DNA of 64,000 nucleotides from an uncultured Clostridiaceae bacterium (GTDB taxonomy: Bacteria; Bacillota; Clostridia; TANB77; CAG-465). Below are positions 25,869-34,051 of this stretch, piece by piece (positions within the stretch are counted from its first letter, which is position 1; each line of letters opens with the position of its first letter). The notes under the pieces were generated by a model. It was not told where the DNA came from, ran no database searches, and worked only from the letters and a program-made list of their open reading frames with translations. A program made the translations under genes and the position numbers. The DNA is taken from the NCBI GenBank assembly GCA_947169155.1, contig CAMVON010000002.1, forward strand, positions 1-64,000, given 5' to 3'.

Positions 25869-26396
25869 ATGAAAAAGAAAACATTAAAAACATTATCTTC
25901 AGTAATAATAGTAGCATTAATTTGTATTTGTATTTATCTAGTATTAAAGTTATATGATGTTAATCAAAAACTAGAAAATGCTCAAAATACAACTACTCAA
26001 ATAGAACAAAAAACAAGCGATAATAAACAAAGTATAGAAAAAGAAGAAAAAGATAAAATAGAAAAAAATGCTAATTTTTCAGTTTATGAGGAATCACAAA
26101 GAGGTGTTACTATTGCCTTAGCAAATTTTAAAGATGTAGATAATTATGCACATCAACATGCAATTATTTCATTAGATACTAAATATAGCACAGACTATAT
26201 GTATGGAACATATTTTGAACAAGATGGAAATCTATATATACATTTATCTCAAGACATTGGTGAATTAAGATTAAATGGTATAGATGGGATAGAAATTAGC
26301 CCAAACAGCAATGGTGGAACTAATGTAAAAATAACTATAAATGAAAATGATGGTACACTAAAAATTGGTAATGGAACTTTAAAGAAAATAATCTAA
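25869..26396 (+). CDS. hypothetical anchored protein with coiled coil (tandem paralogue 2)
   Basis: 175 aa paralogue of the 191-aa protein upstream. Membrane anchor (8-28), coiled-coil-like segment (KLENAQNTTTQIEQKT), and a C-terminal domain with EESQRGVTIALANF, SPNSNGGTNVKITINEND and GTLKIGNGTLKKI. The extracellular domain pattern (GVTIALxxF ... NGGxNV ... GTLxIGNxTLKK) is shared. Same ribosome site and a matching promoter-like box as the first copy. No function can be assigned. Confidence 0.65.
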   Translation: MKKKTLKTLSSVIIVALICICIYLVLKLYDVNQKLENAQNTTTQIEQKTSDNKQSIEKEEKDKIEKNANFSVYEESQRGVTIALANFKDVDNYAHQHAIISLDTKYSTDYMYGTYFEQDGNLYIHLSQDIGELRLNGIDGIEISPNSNGGTNVKITINENDGTLKIGNGTLKKII

Positions 26397-26419
26397 AAGT
26401 AGGACAAAATCCTACTTTT
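26395..26419 (+). terminator. rho-independent terminator
   Basis: Stem AAAAGTAGGA / TCCTACTTTT, loop CAAAA, T-rich tail. Confidence 0.85.
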
Positions 26420-26459
26420 TATTTTGTTTAAAAAGAAATTATAAACAAATAATATAATT

Positions 26460-26990
26460 ATGAGAATAGTTATAGATTTATTTGCAAAAAAAGCTTTAAA
26501 TGCCAAATATGAGCTTTATGGAGATATAAGAATATGCATTTTTAACAAAATATGTGTAAAACGAATAGATTTACACAAAATAAGCAATAATAACAAAATG
26601 AAAAATGCAAAGATAAATATAGATACATTAAAAAATAAAGAACTCATTAGAGAAGTAATAAATGTAGTTAAAACCATTAAGATAAATGAATTAGATGCAA
26701 ATATTGGTTTTAATTTAAATGAAATAATAGTTAATTCATATTGCATAGCATTTATCTCATCTTTACTTAGTATTGTTAAAGCTAAAAATAATAGTAAAAA
26801 TATCATATATCGTGTATATACATCAGATAAATTGCTTGAAGTAAAAATAAAAAGTATAATTGTACTTCCTTTAGTAAAGAATATAAATAGTATTGTTAAA
26901 ATATTAAAAATATTTTTGAAAGGTGGTATAAAAAATGGAAGAAAAACATCCAATAGAATCTCTAATGATTACATCAATGACATCAATTGA
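26460..26990 (+). CDS. ytfI: DUF2953-like protein (YtfI-type)
   Basis: 176 aa, low complexity (N, K, I rich). Assigned mainly from context: it overlaps the start of the GerW/YtfJ gene by 56 bases, and in many spore formers a DUF2953 gene (ytfI) precedes ytfJ. The usual hydrophobic core and a C-terminal membrane-proximal segment (SIIVLPLVKNINSIVKI) fit, but the protein is shorter than typical (about 220) and lacks the N-terminal membrane helix. The ribosome site is weak. It ends in TGA, rare in this window. Could be degraded or mis-started. Confidence 0.45.
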   Translation: MRIVIDLFAKKALNAKYELYGDIRICIFNKICVKRIDLHKISNNNKMKNAKINIDTLKNKELIREVINVVKTIKINELDANIGFNLNEIIVNSYCIAFISSLLSIVKAKNNSKNIIYRVYTSDKLLEVKIKSIIVLPLVKNINSIVKILKIFLKGGIKNGRKTSNRISNDYINDIN

Positions 26991-27384
26991 GTCCATGGTA
27001 GATGTCAATACTATTATAGGAGAAAGTATAGTAGCTCCAGATGGTAGCGTTATTATTCCTTTATCCAAAGTATGCTTTGGCTTTGCAGCAGGAGGAAGTG
27101 AATTTAACACAAATAAAATAGGTAAGTTTTCAGAAAATACAAAACTTCCTTTTGGAGGAGGAAGTGGAGCAGGAGTACATATTTCACCTGTAGGATTTCT
27201 AGTAATGAAAGATGGAAATGCCAGAGTACTTAATGTAAATGGAATAAATGTAATAGATAGAGCTGTAGATATGATTCCAGATCTAATAAATAAAATTGAT
27301 GGAATAATAAACAAGAAGATGGATAAAGAGGCAAAAGAAAAAGAAACTATACAACCAGAAGTATCTCCAGATGATATGGAATAA
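26935..27384 (+). CDS. ytfJ: GerW/YtfJ sporulation protein
   Basis: 149 aa. Family signature: IESLMITSMTSIESMVDVNTIIGES, GSVIIPLSKVCFGFAAGGSEF, GGGSGAGVHISPVGFLVM and a final amphipathic helix. In Bacillus, GerW (YtfJ) is needed for germination with certain nutrients and sits in the spore. The ribosome site AAAGGTGG lies inside the upstream gene. The presence of this gene suggests that the host is, or descends from, a spore former; GerW relatives also exist in non-spore formers. Confidence 0.9.
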   Translation: MEEKHPIESLMITSMTSIESMVDVNTIIGESIVAPDGSVIIPLSKVCFGFAAGGSEFNTNKIGKFSENTKLPFGGGSGAGVHISPVGFLVMKDGNARVLNVNGINVIDRAVDMIPDLINKIDGIINKKMDKEAKEKETIQPEVSPDDME

Positions 27385-27406
27385 GGATAAATAATAAAAT
27401 AAAAAA

Positions 27407-27430
27407 AGAAGAGATAAGTTATCTCTTCTT
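27407..27430. terminator. bidirectional terminator between convergent genes
   Basis: Arms AAGAAGAGAT / ATCTCTTCTT with A-run left and T-run right. It serves ytfJ on the plus strand and the convergent 27472-28107 gene on the minus strand. Confidence 0.75.
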
Positions 27431-27471
27431 TTTAAGTTTTATACATTGTCTAGGCATAGTGGTTAAATAAA

Positions 27472-28107
27472 TTAACCTTCAACGTATTCAACTTCAATTT
27501 TTCTAGGATTTTGACTATGTTTAGCTTGTTTTTTTGCAGCTTTTTTCTCAGAAATGATTGCAACTAATTCTCCAACGATTGTAGCAATTACTTTAACTAT
27601 AAATGTCATAGGAATGACAATTGCTAAATTAATTACTGCAAACACAAATTTCTTAACATCTTTGAATAGTAAAACTACTATACTGATGAAAGGTATTGCC
27701 ATAACGAAAGCAATTAAACCTTTTAAGAAATCGTTTTCTACTTGAGCGTAAGCTTTAATGATTCCGTTTGAATCATTTTGGTAAGTATCACGTACAGTAG
27801 TGTACATAGTGATAGCTTCTTGAGCTTTTGCTTGTTGAGCTGTTCTTTCTTCTGAATCTAATGCAAAGTCATTTATTTTGTTAATCTCTTGAATCATTTG
27901 AGTATTAGCTACTCTGATTTCTTTGGCTGGTGTTACTAAAAAGTAAGCTCCAATACCTGAAATTACACAAAATAGTAATGCGATAAACAACTTTAAAGTT
28001 GTTTCTTTTGCATCTGCAATGTTATTGCTAAACCAGTTCTTAATTGAACTTCCTGTTCTAGTCAAAATATTTCCTCTTTTATTTTCCTTTTTATTTCTTT
28101 TATCCAT
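27472..28107 (-). CDS. hypothetical membrane protein with two hydrophobic regions
   Basis: 211 aa. Basic N-terminus (MDKRNKKENKRG), first membrane helix at about 40-60 (LFIALLFCVISGIGAYFLV), an extracytoplasmic alpha-helical stretch (65-125, rich in Q, E, N), a second hydrophobic block (about 128-185, probably two helices), and a basic C-terminus ending IEVEYVEG. I do not recognise a family. The start is set by GAGGTTGATA. It has a long leader with its own promoter and a 7-codon open frame (28203-28226). It shares general layout, and possibly leader type, with the gene at 28481. Confidence 0.6.
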   Translation of the reverse strand: MDKRNKKENKRGNILTRTGSSIKNWFSNNIADAKETTLKLFIALLFCVISGIGAYFLVTPAKEIRVANTQMIQEINKINDFALDSEERTAQQAKAQEAITMYTTVRDTYQNDSNGIIKAYAQVENDFLKGLIAFVMAIPFISIVVLLFKDVKKFVFAVINLAIVIPMTFIVKVIATIVGELVAIISEKKAAKKQAKHSQNPRKIEVEYVEG

Positions 28108-28202
28108 AATTATCAACCTCTTTCTATCCTTTTAGGATCTTTAATTTTTACTTTTGTGTATTTAAGATGCTTTTGTTTGTTTTACGATTTGAAAAGGGTT
28201 GC

Positions 28203-28226
28203 TTAATATTGGATGCCTAGGGCCAT
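28203..28226 (-). CDS. possible leader peptide MALGIQY
   Basis: A seven-codon frame, ATG at 28224-28226 to TAA, with AAAGGAG ten bases upstream, in the leader of the 27472-28107 gene. It may be a regulatory uORF or chance; the sequence shows no repeated amino-acid codons typical of attenuators. Confidence 0.25.
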   Translation of the reverse strand: MALGIQY

Positions 28227-28264
28227 TATTAAACCGCTCCTTTGCACAATTTAAATACAATATT

Positions 28265-28293
28265 ATTATATCATACTTTACATAAAAAGTCAA
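28265..28293 (-). promoter_or_regulatory. sigma-A-type promoter of the 27472-28107 gene
   Basis: Minus strand TTGACT (28288-28293), 17-base spacer, TATAAT (28265-28270). The transcript would have a leader of about 150 bases. Confidence 0.65.
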
Positions 28294-28361
28294 TATATTA
28301 TAAAATGAAGATTACTAAAACAGCAACATTTAGCCGAGTAAAAAATTACATAAAACAAAAA

Positions 28362-28426
28362 TGGAGAGCAAAAGCTCTCCCGAAAAAATATAACGTAGTA
28401 TATAGGCCAATAACCAACCTATATAC
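28362..28426 (-). ncRNA. candidate small RNA
   Basis: In the 373-base gap between two membrane-protein genes, minus strand: TATAAT-type box (28433-28438) with TTGCAA 16 bases before it, then a predicted transcript that opens with a 9-bp hairpin (GTATATAGG / CCTATATAC, 28398-28426), and ends in a GGAGAGC / GCTCTCC hairpin (28363-28380) followed by ATTTTTG. It is about 65 bases long. No target or family recognised. Confidence 0.4.
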
Positions 28427-28473
28427 AATTATATTATACCACTACTTAATATATTTGCAAATAAAAAAAAGGG

Positions 28474-28490
28474 GAGAGCATTATGCTCTC
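28474..28490 (-). terminator. rho-independent terminator
   Basis: Minus strand GAGAGCA / TGCTCTC, followed by CCCCTTTTTTTT. It overlaps the stop codon of the 28481-28918 gene. Confidence 0.75.
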
Positions 28491-28918
28491 ACCATTTTTC
28501 TTTTAGTGGTTTTAGAGAATTTTTTATGTACATTTTCAGCAATTTCTGTAATTAATTCAACTACAACGTAGCCAATTAAGAAATATGGAGCAAGAGCTAC
28601 CAATATTAACATAATTCTAACTAAGCTGTTAGTTTGAAAAAATTTTGCAACAACTACATCATCGCTATTGATCAATTCGTTTGCTCTTTGGTTATATGCC
28701 AAAAATGCTTCGTCTTTTGATTCATAGTTTGATGGATTTCCATGTTGTTGAACAAATACATGATTGTCTTGTAAGATAGCTAAATCTATGCTTGGTCCTA
28801 TAACCTTGCTTAAGAAGATACCTCCAAGAATTGTCCATAAAATGAACACTAAAATTGCTAATTTTGCACCTTTCTTTAAATGTCTCTTTCCACTTCTTTT
28901 CAAATTTTTGTTTGCCAT
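28481..28918 (-). CDS. hypothetical small membrane protein
   Basis: 145 aa. Strongly basic N-terminus (KNLKRSGKRHLKKGAK), membrane helix (19-41, LAILVFILWTILGGIFLSKVI), an extracytoplasmic stretch with NHVFVQQHGNPSNYESKDEAF, a second helix (about 103-126), and a basic tail (HKKFSKTTKRKMVRA). No family recognised. The ribosome site is GAGGAA. Topology (two helices, basic ends, outside loop) echoes the gene at 27472. Confidence 0.6.
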   Translation of the reverse strand: MANKNLKRSGKRHLKKGAKLAILVFILWTILGGIFLSKVIGPSIDLAILQDNHVFVQQHGNPSNYESKDEAFLAYNQRANELINSDDVVVAKFFQTNSLVRIMLILVALAPYFLIGYVVVELITEIAENVHKKFSKTTKRKMVRA

Positions 28919-29045
28919 ATTTGATTCCTCACTTTCTTATTATTTTTAATTATTTTTTTGCTTAAAAAAGGAAATCAATATGAACACAAGGTCCTTATTA
29001 AATTTCCTTTAAACTAAAATATTTTAGTAGCAATGCTACTAGATA
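28919..29045 (-). promoter_or_regulatory. leader with attenuator-like hairpin upstream of 28481-28918 gene
   Basis: On the minus strand an extended -10 (TGGTATAAT, about 29051) precedes a perfect hairpin AGTAGC-ATT-GCTACT and, further on, AAAGGAAAT pairing with ATTTCCTTT followed by TTTT, which looks like a terminator or attenuator inside the leader. The remaining plus-strand side up to 29227 holds only an AT-rich spacer and the ligase ribosome site. Confidence 0.4.
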
Positions 29046-29227
29046 CTTATATTATACCACATATTTTAGTAAAAATAAATAGATTACATAAATTTAATCA
29101 AGAAAAACAACTATTTAAATGCAAAAAATAGCATTTTGTGTATATCTTGTGATTAAATAACTTCTTTTATTGACTTTTAAAAAATCACTAGATATAATTA
29201 TGGTTGAAAATAATTGAGGTGTTGTAA

Positions 29228-31042
29228 TTGGAAGAATTAAAAAACTTACAATCATTAAAAGATATAATAAATATTAGATATGATTTAGTTCTAGATAAGA
29301 CTGCATTTATTGAAAAAGAAGCTGGAAAAGATAAGTTTGAAAATATTACTTATAGAGAAATAAAAAACAAAATAAACGGTCTTGGTACATATATGCTAAA
29401 TAAGTTAAATATAACTGGAGAAAAAATAGCAGTAATTGGTGAAAATTCACATAAATGGTATGTTACATATATGGCAGTAGCATGTGGCGTAGGAATAATT
29501 GTACCACTAGATAAGGGACTGCCAGAAAATGAAATATTATCACTTATTGAAAGAAGTGGAGTTAAAGCTATTGTATATTCTCATAGACGTAGTGAAACAA
29601 TACAAAATCTAAGAGAAGATCTTCCTGAAGACATGATCTACATAGACATGCAAAAAGAAAAGTCAGATAAAGAAGCTTTATCAATGGATGAAATCATAGC
29701 AGAAGGAATTAAAATGATAGAAAAAGGAGATAGATCATATATAGATGCAAAGATAGATAGAGAAGCTTTTTCTGTACTATTATTTACTTCCGGAACTTCA
29801 GATAAATCTAAAGGAGTAATGCTTTCACATAAAAATTTATGTGCTAATGTATATTCATGTTCTTGTGTAGTACCAACATTTGGAAAATATACATGTTTTT
29901 CAATACTACCTATGCATCATACATATGAATTTACATTAGATTACTTATTCATGACAGCAGCTGGCGGTACTATTGGAATTTGTCAAGGACTAAAGTATTT
30001 TTCTAAAGATATAAAACTAATAAAGCCAGATTTTGTTTTATGTGTTCCTGCATTTATTGAAAGAATAAGCAAGACTATAGAAAAAAATATTAAAGATACA
30101 GGAAAAGCTAAAATGATTAAAGTTGTACAAAAAGTAGCAACTGGATTTAATAAGTTAGGCATAGATTTTAGAAGAAAAGTATTCAAACAAGTTCAAGATG
30201 GATTTGGTGGAAATCTTAAATATTTATTTTGCGGTGCAGCACCACTAGACCCTGAATTAATAGATGTAATGGAAAGTTATGGCTTTAATTTTTTACAAGG
30301 TTATGGATTAACCGAGACATCTCCACTGGTCTCTGGAACATCACTTAAATTTGATGCCAATGGTACTGTAGGTAAAGCTGTAGAAGGAGTAGAAATTCGC
30401 GTAGATTTAAGCAAAAACGAAGATGAAAATAGTAATATTGGAGAAGTTATTGTTAAGGGAGATAATGTAATGCTTGGGTATTATAATGATCCAAAAGCTA
30501 CAAAAGAAGCACTAAAAGATGGATGGTTTTATACTGGAGATTTAGGATATTTTAATGTAGCTGGAAACTTAGTAATAACAGGAAGAAAGAAAAATGTTAT
30601 AGTAACTGCAAATGGTAAAAATATCTATCCAGAAGAAATAGAGAATCTAATAAACAAATTACCTTTTGTATCAGAAACTATGGTTTATGGAAAAATTAAA
30701 GATAAAAAGTCTAAAGATGTAATAGTAGCTGCAAGAGTAACTTTAGATAGAGAGGCAATTGAGCAAAAATATGAAGCAGAAAATATACCATCAGACTATG
30801 AAATTTACGATATTATTTTAGAAGAAATAAAAAGAATAAACAGAATGCTTTCAACATATAAAAATGTTAAAGAACTAGAAATAAAAAAAGATGAATTTAT
30901 TAAGACAAATACAATGAAAGTGAAAAGAAAAGAAGAAATAAAGAATACAACACATAAAGATATTATCACTTTAAAAGATGTAGAAGAATATAAAAAGAAG
31001 ATAAAAAAAGAAAGTAAAACTAAAAGAATCAAGAAAAAATAA
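29228..31042 (+). CDS. AMP-binding long-chain fatty acid-CoA ligase-like enzyme
   Basis: 604 aa of the ANL adenylate-forming superfamily. P-loop LLFTSGTSDKSKGVMLSHKNL (near 185), then YGLTETSP (about 362), STATUS loop WFYTGDLGYF and the hinge GRKKNVIVTANGKNIYPEE. A basic C-terminus (KKKIKKESKTKRIKKK) is an odd addition. These enzymes activate a fatty acid to the acyl-AMP and transfer it to CoA. The start is TTG at 29228 with GAGGTG eight bases upstream. It stands alone and is closed by a terminator at 31061. Confidence 0.88.
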   Translation: MEELKNLQSLKDIINIRYDLVLDKTAFIEKEAGKDKFENITYREIKNKINGLGTYMLNKLNITGEKIAVIGENSHKWYVTYMAVACGVGIIVPLDKGLPENEILSLIERSGVKAIVYSHRRSETIQNLREDLPEDMIYIDMQKEKSDKEALSMDEIIAEGIKMIEKGDRSYIDAKIDREAFSVLLFTSGTSDKSKGVMLSHKNLCANVYSCSCVVPTFGKYTCFSILPMHHTYEFTLDYLFMTAAGGTIGICQGLKYFSKDIKLIKPDFVLCVPAFIERISKTIEKNIKDTGKAKMIKVVQKVATGFNKLGIDFRRKVFKQVQDGFGGNLKYLFCGAAPLDPELIDVMESYGFNFLQGYGLTETSPLVSGTSLKFDANGTVGKAVEGVEIRVDLSKNEDENSNIGEVIVKGDNVMLGYYNDPKATKEALKDGWFYTGDLGYFNVAGNLVITGRKKNVIVTANGKNIYPEEIENLINKLPFVSETMVYGKIKDKKSKDVIVAARVTLDREAIEQKYEAENIPSDYEIYDIILEEIKRINRMLSTYKNVKELEIKKDEFIKTNTMKVKRKEEIKNTTHKDIITLKDVEEYKKKIKKESKTKRIKKK

Positions 31043-31060
31043 TAATAACTACTAATAAAT

Positions 31061-31083
31061 GTACGAAGCAAAAAACTTCGTAC
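31061..31083 (+). terminator. rho-independent terminator
   Basis: Stem GTACGAAG / CTTCGTAC, A-rich loop, then ATTTTTTG. Confidence 0.85.
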
Positions 31084-31113
31084 TATTTTTTGTTAAAAAT
31101 GTGCATAAAAAAA

Positions 31114-31132
31114 ATCTCCTAAAATAGGAGAT
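31114..31132 (-). terminator. rho-independent terminator of tRNA-Lys
   Basis: Minus strand ATCTCCTA / TAGGAGAT with a T8 tail. Confidence 0.8.
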
Positions 31133-31139
31133 AATGTAC

Positions 31140-31215
31140 TGGTGCCCCTTCGGGGGCTCGAACCCCGGACAAACTGCTTAAGAGGCAGCTGCTCTACCAA
31201 CTGAGCTAAAGAGAC
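31140..31215 (-). tRNA. tRNA-Lys (anticodon CTT)
   Basis: Minus strand, 76 bases, CCA encoded. The cloverleaf is complete: D-arm GCTC AGTTGGTA GAGC, anticodon arm GCTGC-CTCTTAA-GCAGT (anticodon CTT), variable loop, T-arm CGGGG-TTCGAGC-CCCCG. The acceptor 5' strand GTCTCTT pairs with AAGGGGC only with two G-U wobbles; most relatives have a perfect AAGAGAC. Decodes AAG, a minor lysine codon here (AAA dominates). Confidence 0.9.
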
Positions 31216-31335
31216 TCTTAGTACAATTGTTATTATAACAAAAATAAAATAAAATGTAAATATTTTTAAGAAAAAAATTAAAAAACTATAGTTTTTTTTA
31301 CTTTTGTGATATTATAGTAGCAGGTGATAGTTTTT

Positions 31336-31905
31336 ATGCAATTAAATGGCAGTATTTTTAAATGTGGATTAATAGTTGGAAGATTTCAGCATATCCATAT
31401 TGGACATCAAAAACTAATAGATGCAGGACTAAAGCTTACAGATAAACTTCTAGTTTTTATTGGAAATGCAAATAGCCCAATAGGTGCAAGAAATCCATAT
31501 GACTATGAGTATAGAAAATCACTTATTGAAATAATATATAAAGATGAAATAAAAAAAGGAAAATTAATAGTTGAGCCCCTTTATGACTATAGAGCACCGT
31601 TTGCTCTTACACCTGAATGGGGAGACTATGTTTTAAACGAAGCTAAGACAGTTTTAGGGCAAAAACCAGAATTAATAATTTATGGTAAAGATAAAGATAT
31701 AAATAAATGCTTTTCTAAAATTGCAATTGGAAGATTAACTGAACTAAAAATAGATAGAAAAGAGTTAATAGTATCTGCAACACAGATGAGAAGTTATTTA
31801 GAAGAAGATAATAAAACCGAATGGGAAAAGTATGCAGATGAAAAAATACATAGTAAATATAATGAACTTAAAAATATGCTAAAAGAAGCAAGTAATAAAA
31901 TGTAG
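31336..31905 (+). CDS. NadM-type nucleotidyltransferase (NMN adenylyltransferase-like)
   Basis: 189 aa with an N-terminal nucleotidyltransferase motif, LIVGRFQHIHIGHQKLID (residues about 11-28; HxGH), and a late SATQMRSYL in place of the ISGT/S motif. The layout is that of the archaeal-type NadM/cytidylyltransferase family that adenylates nicotinamide mononucleotide, a step in NAD synthesis. The start ATG at 31336 follows AGGTG(ATAG) at 31322; a longer GTG start lacks support. It lies upstream of pgi (12 bases), so both may be co-transcribed. Whether it uses NMN or another mononucleotide is not decidable. Confidence 0.7.
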   Translation: MQLNGSIFKCGLIVGRFQHIHIGHQKLIDAGLKLTDKLLVFIGNANSPIGARNPYDYEYRKSLIEIIYKDEIKKGKLIVEPLYDYRAPFALTPEWGDYVLNEAKTVLGQKPELIIYGKDKDINKCFSKIAIGRLTELKIDRKELIVSATQMRSYLEEDNKTEWEKYADEKIHSKYNELKNMLKEASNKM

Positions 31906-31917
31906 GAGGTAGATTAT

Positions 31918-33228
31918 ATGCAAGGAATATTTTTAGATGATAGTGGTGTTAAACCTTTTATCAATGAAGAAGATTATGAAAAAATGTGCAAAAAAGTTGA
32001 AAAAGCACATGATATGCTAGAGAAGAAAAATGGAAAAGGAAAAGACATGCTAGGATGGATGGACCTACCAGCAAATAGAGATGAAGAAGAAATAGCAAGG
32101 ATTAAAGCTGCTGCAGAAAGAATTAACAAACAAGCAGATGTTTTTGTAGTAGTGGGTATTGGAGGATCATATCTAGGAGCAAAAGCTATCATAGACATTT
32201 TTGATAACACTTTTGCAAACCTTCAATCTTATACAGAAAGAAAACATCCTCAAATTATATTTGCAGGAAATAATTTAAGTGGTAAATACCTAAGAAATTT
32301 AGTAGAGTTTCTTGAAGATAAAGAATTTGCAGTAAATGTAATTTCTAAATCTGGTTCAACATTAGAGCCTGCAGTAACATTTAGAACATTAAAATTACTT
32401 CTTGAACAAAAGTATGGAGAAGTAATGGCAGCACAAAGAATATATGTTACTACAGATCCAGAAAAAGGAATTTTACATGATTTAGCTGTTAAAAATGAAT
32501 ATGAGATGTTTAAAATTCCAAGAAATGTTGGTGGAAGATATTCTGTCCTTACTGCAGTAGGACTACTTCCAATGGCAGTAGCAAACATAAACTTTGAAGA
32601 CATACTAGATGGTGCACAGTTTGCGTCTTTTGTTTTTAATAACAGAGATATAAACAATAATGATTGCTATAGATATGCACTATATAGAAATATGCTAAGA
32701 GAAAATGAAAAAGACATTGAAATTCTTGCAAGTTATGAACCAAGTTTCCAATACTTTGTAGAATGGTACAAACAATTATTTGGTGAATCTGAAGGAAAAG
32801 ATGGAAAAGGAATTTATCCATCAGGAGTAAATCTTACTACAGACCTTCATTCAATGGGACAATTAATACAAGATGGAAAAAGAAATATCTTTGAAACAGT
32901 TTTAAATATACAAGTAGATAGAAGCCTTATTTATCTTCCAGAAGTAGATGATGATTTTGATCACTTAAACTACTTAGCAGGAAAAGAAATAGACTATATT
33001 AACAAACAAGCCTTTGAAGGAACTCGTCAAGCACATATTGATGGTGGAGTACCAACTATGGTCCTTACAATTGAAGATGTAAATGAATACAATATTGGAC
33101 AATTAATATACTTCTTTGAAAAAGCTTGTGCAATTAGTGGATATGTTCTAGGAGTTAATCCTTTTGATCAACCTGGCGTTGAAGCATATAAAAAGAATAT
33201 GCTAGGATTACTAAAAAATGAAGAATAA
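31918..33228 (+). CDS. pgi: glucose-6-phosphate isomerase
   Basis: 436 aa. Converts glucose-6-phosphate to fructose-6-phosphate. Recognised by VVVGIGGSYLGAKAIID, SKSGSTLEPAVTFR, NVGGRYSVLTAVGLLP and the PGI signature NLTTDLHSMGQLIQDG. The catalytic glutamate and histidine regions are intact, including QAHIDGG and EKACAISG. Short bacterial form (about 430-450 aa). AGGAGG precedes the ATG. It sits apart from the other glycolytic genes (53.4-59.3 kb). Confidence 0.95.
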   Translation: MQGIFLDDSGVKPFINEEDYEKMCKKVEKAHDMLEKKNGKGKDMLGWMDLPANRDEEEIARIKAAAERINKQADVFVVVGIGGSYLGAKAIIDIFDNTFANLQSYTERKHPQIIFAGNNLSGKYLRNLVEFLEDKEFAVNVISKSGSTLEPAVTFRTLKLLLEQKYGEVMAAQRIYVTTDPEKGILHDLAVKNEYEMFKIPRNVGGRYSVLTAVGLLPMAVANINFEDILDGAQFASFVFNNRDINNNDCYRYALYRNMLRENEKDIEILASYEPSFQYFVEWYKQLFGESEGKDGKGIYPSGVNLTTDLHSMGQLIQDGKRNIFETVLNIQVDRSLIYLPEVDDDFDHLNYLAGKEIDYINKQAFEGTRQAHIDGGVPTMVLTIEDVNEYNIGQLIYFFEKACAISGYVLGVNPFDQPGVEAYKKNMLGLLKNEE

Positions 33229-33378
33229 ATGTCATAATAATAAGCTAGAAAGTTATTAACATTTACATAAATATTTACAAATAAAAATTATTGTGATATA
33301 ATCCTTTTGTCACAGTAATTTTTTTTAGAAAAGATACATAAGATTAAATATAACAATAAACATTAAGGAGGAAAATAA

Positions 33379-34035
33379 GTGGAAAATTATATGGAGAACA
33401 ACAACGTTCAAATAGGCGGAGAAATTGTTAAACTTCCTGAGTTTAGCCATGAGGTTTTTGAAGAAAAATTCTATAAATTTGAAATAAAAACAAAAAGATT
33501 AAGTGAATATGATGATATATTACCAGCTATAGTATCTGAAAGATTAGTAAATGTTGAAAATATGAAACTTGGTGATATGGTTGTTATAAATGGCCAATTT
33601 AGATCATATAATCTTCAAACTGAAACAAGAAGCAAATTAGTTTTATCTATATTTGTAAAAGAAATCGAACTAACAGATGATGTTAATTGCCTAACATTAA
33701 ATGATGCAACTTTAATTGGTTATATTTGCAAAGAACCTATATATAGAAAAACTCCACTTGGAAGAGAAATAGCAGATGTTTTAATTGCTGTTAATAGAAC
33801 ATATAGAAAATCAGACTACATACCATGTATATTGTGGGGAAGAAATGCAAAATATTGTGATACATTAAAAGTAGGCGATTTGGTAAAATTGAATGGTAGA
33901 ATTCAATCAAGAAACTATGAAAAGAAACTACAAGATGGCACAATTATAAATAAGACTGCATATGAAATATCTGTATCAAAATTTGCAAGTGTAGAAAAAG
34001 AAGAAAGTGAAGAAAATAATGAGGAGCAAGAATAA
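33379..34035 (+). CDS. OB-fold single-strand-binding-like protein
   Basis: 218 aa read as two OB folds in tandem: the first about 10-105, the second about 106-200, opening LTLNDATLIGYICKEPIY and RKSDYIPCILWGRNAKYC. The C-terminus is acidic (EKEESEENNEEQE) like an SSB tail but lacks the usual DDDIPF. The WGRNAxYC segment resembles SSB/PriB type motifs. It could bind single-stranded DNA in replication or in T4SS-linked transfer. GTG start at 33379 with AAGGAGG seven bases before. It lies just before the secretion cluster, on the same strand. Confidence 0.65.
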   Translation: MENYMENNNVQIGGEIVKLPEFSHEVFEEKFYKFEIKTKRLSEYDDILPAIVSERLVNVENMKLGDMVVINGQFRSYNLQTETRSKLVLSIFVKEIELTDDVNCLTLNDATLIGYICKEPIYRKTPLGREIADVLIAVNRTYRKSDYIPCILWGRNAKYCDTLKVGDLVKLNGRIQSRNYEKKLQDGTIINKTAYEISVSKFASVEKEESEENNEEQE

Positions 34036-34051
34036 AACTTGTTCCTCTTTT

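Noticed and set aside
28242..28571. 109-aa plus-strand frame
   Set aside because: Overlaps the candidate small RNA, a terminator and the stop end of the 28481 gene; no ribosome site and composition unlike a protein.
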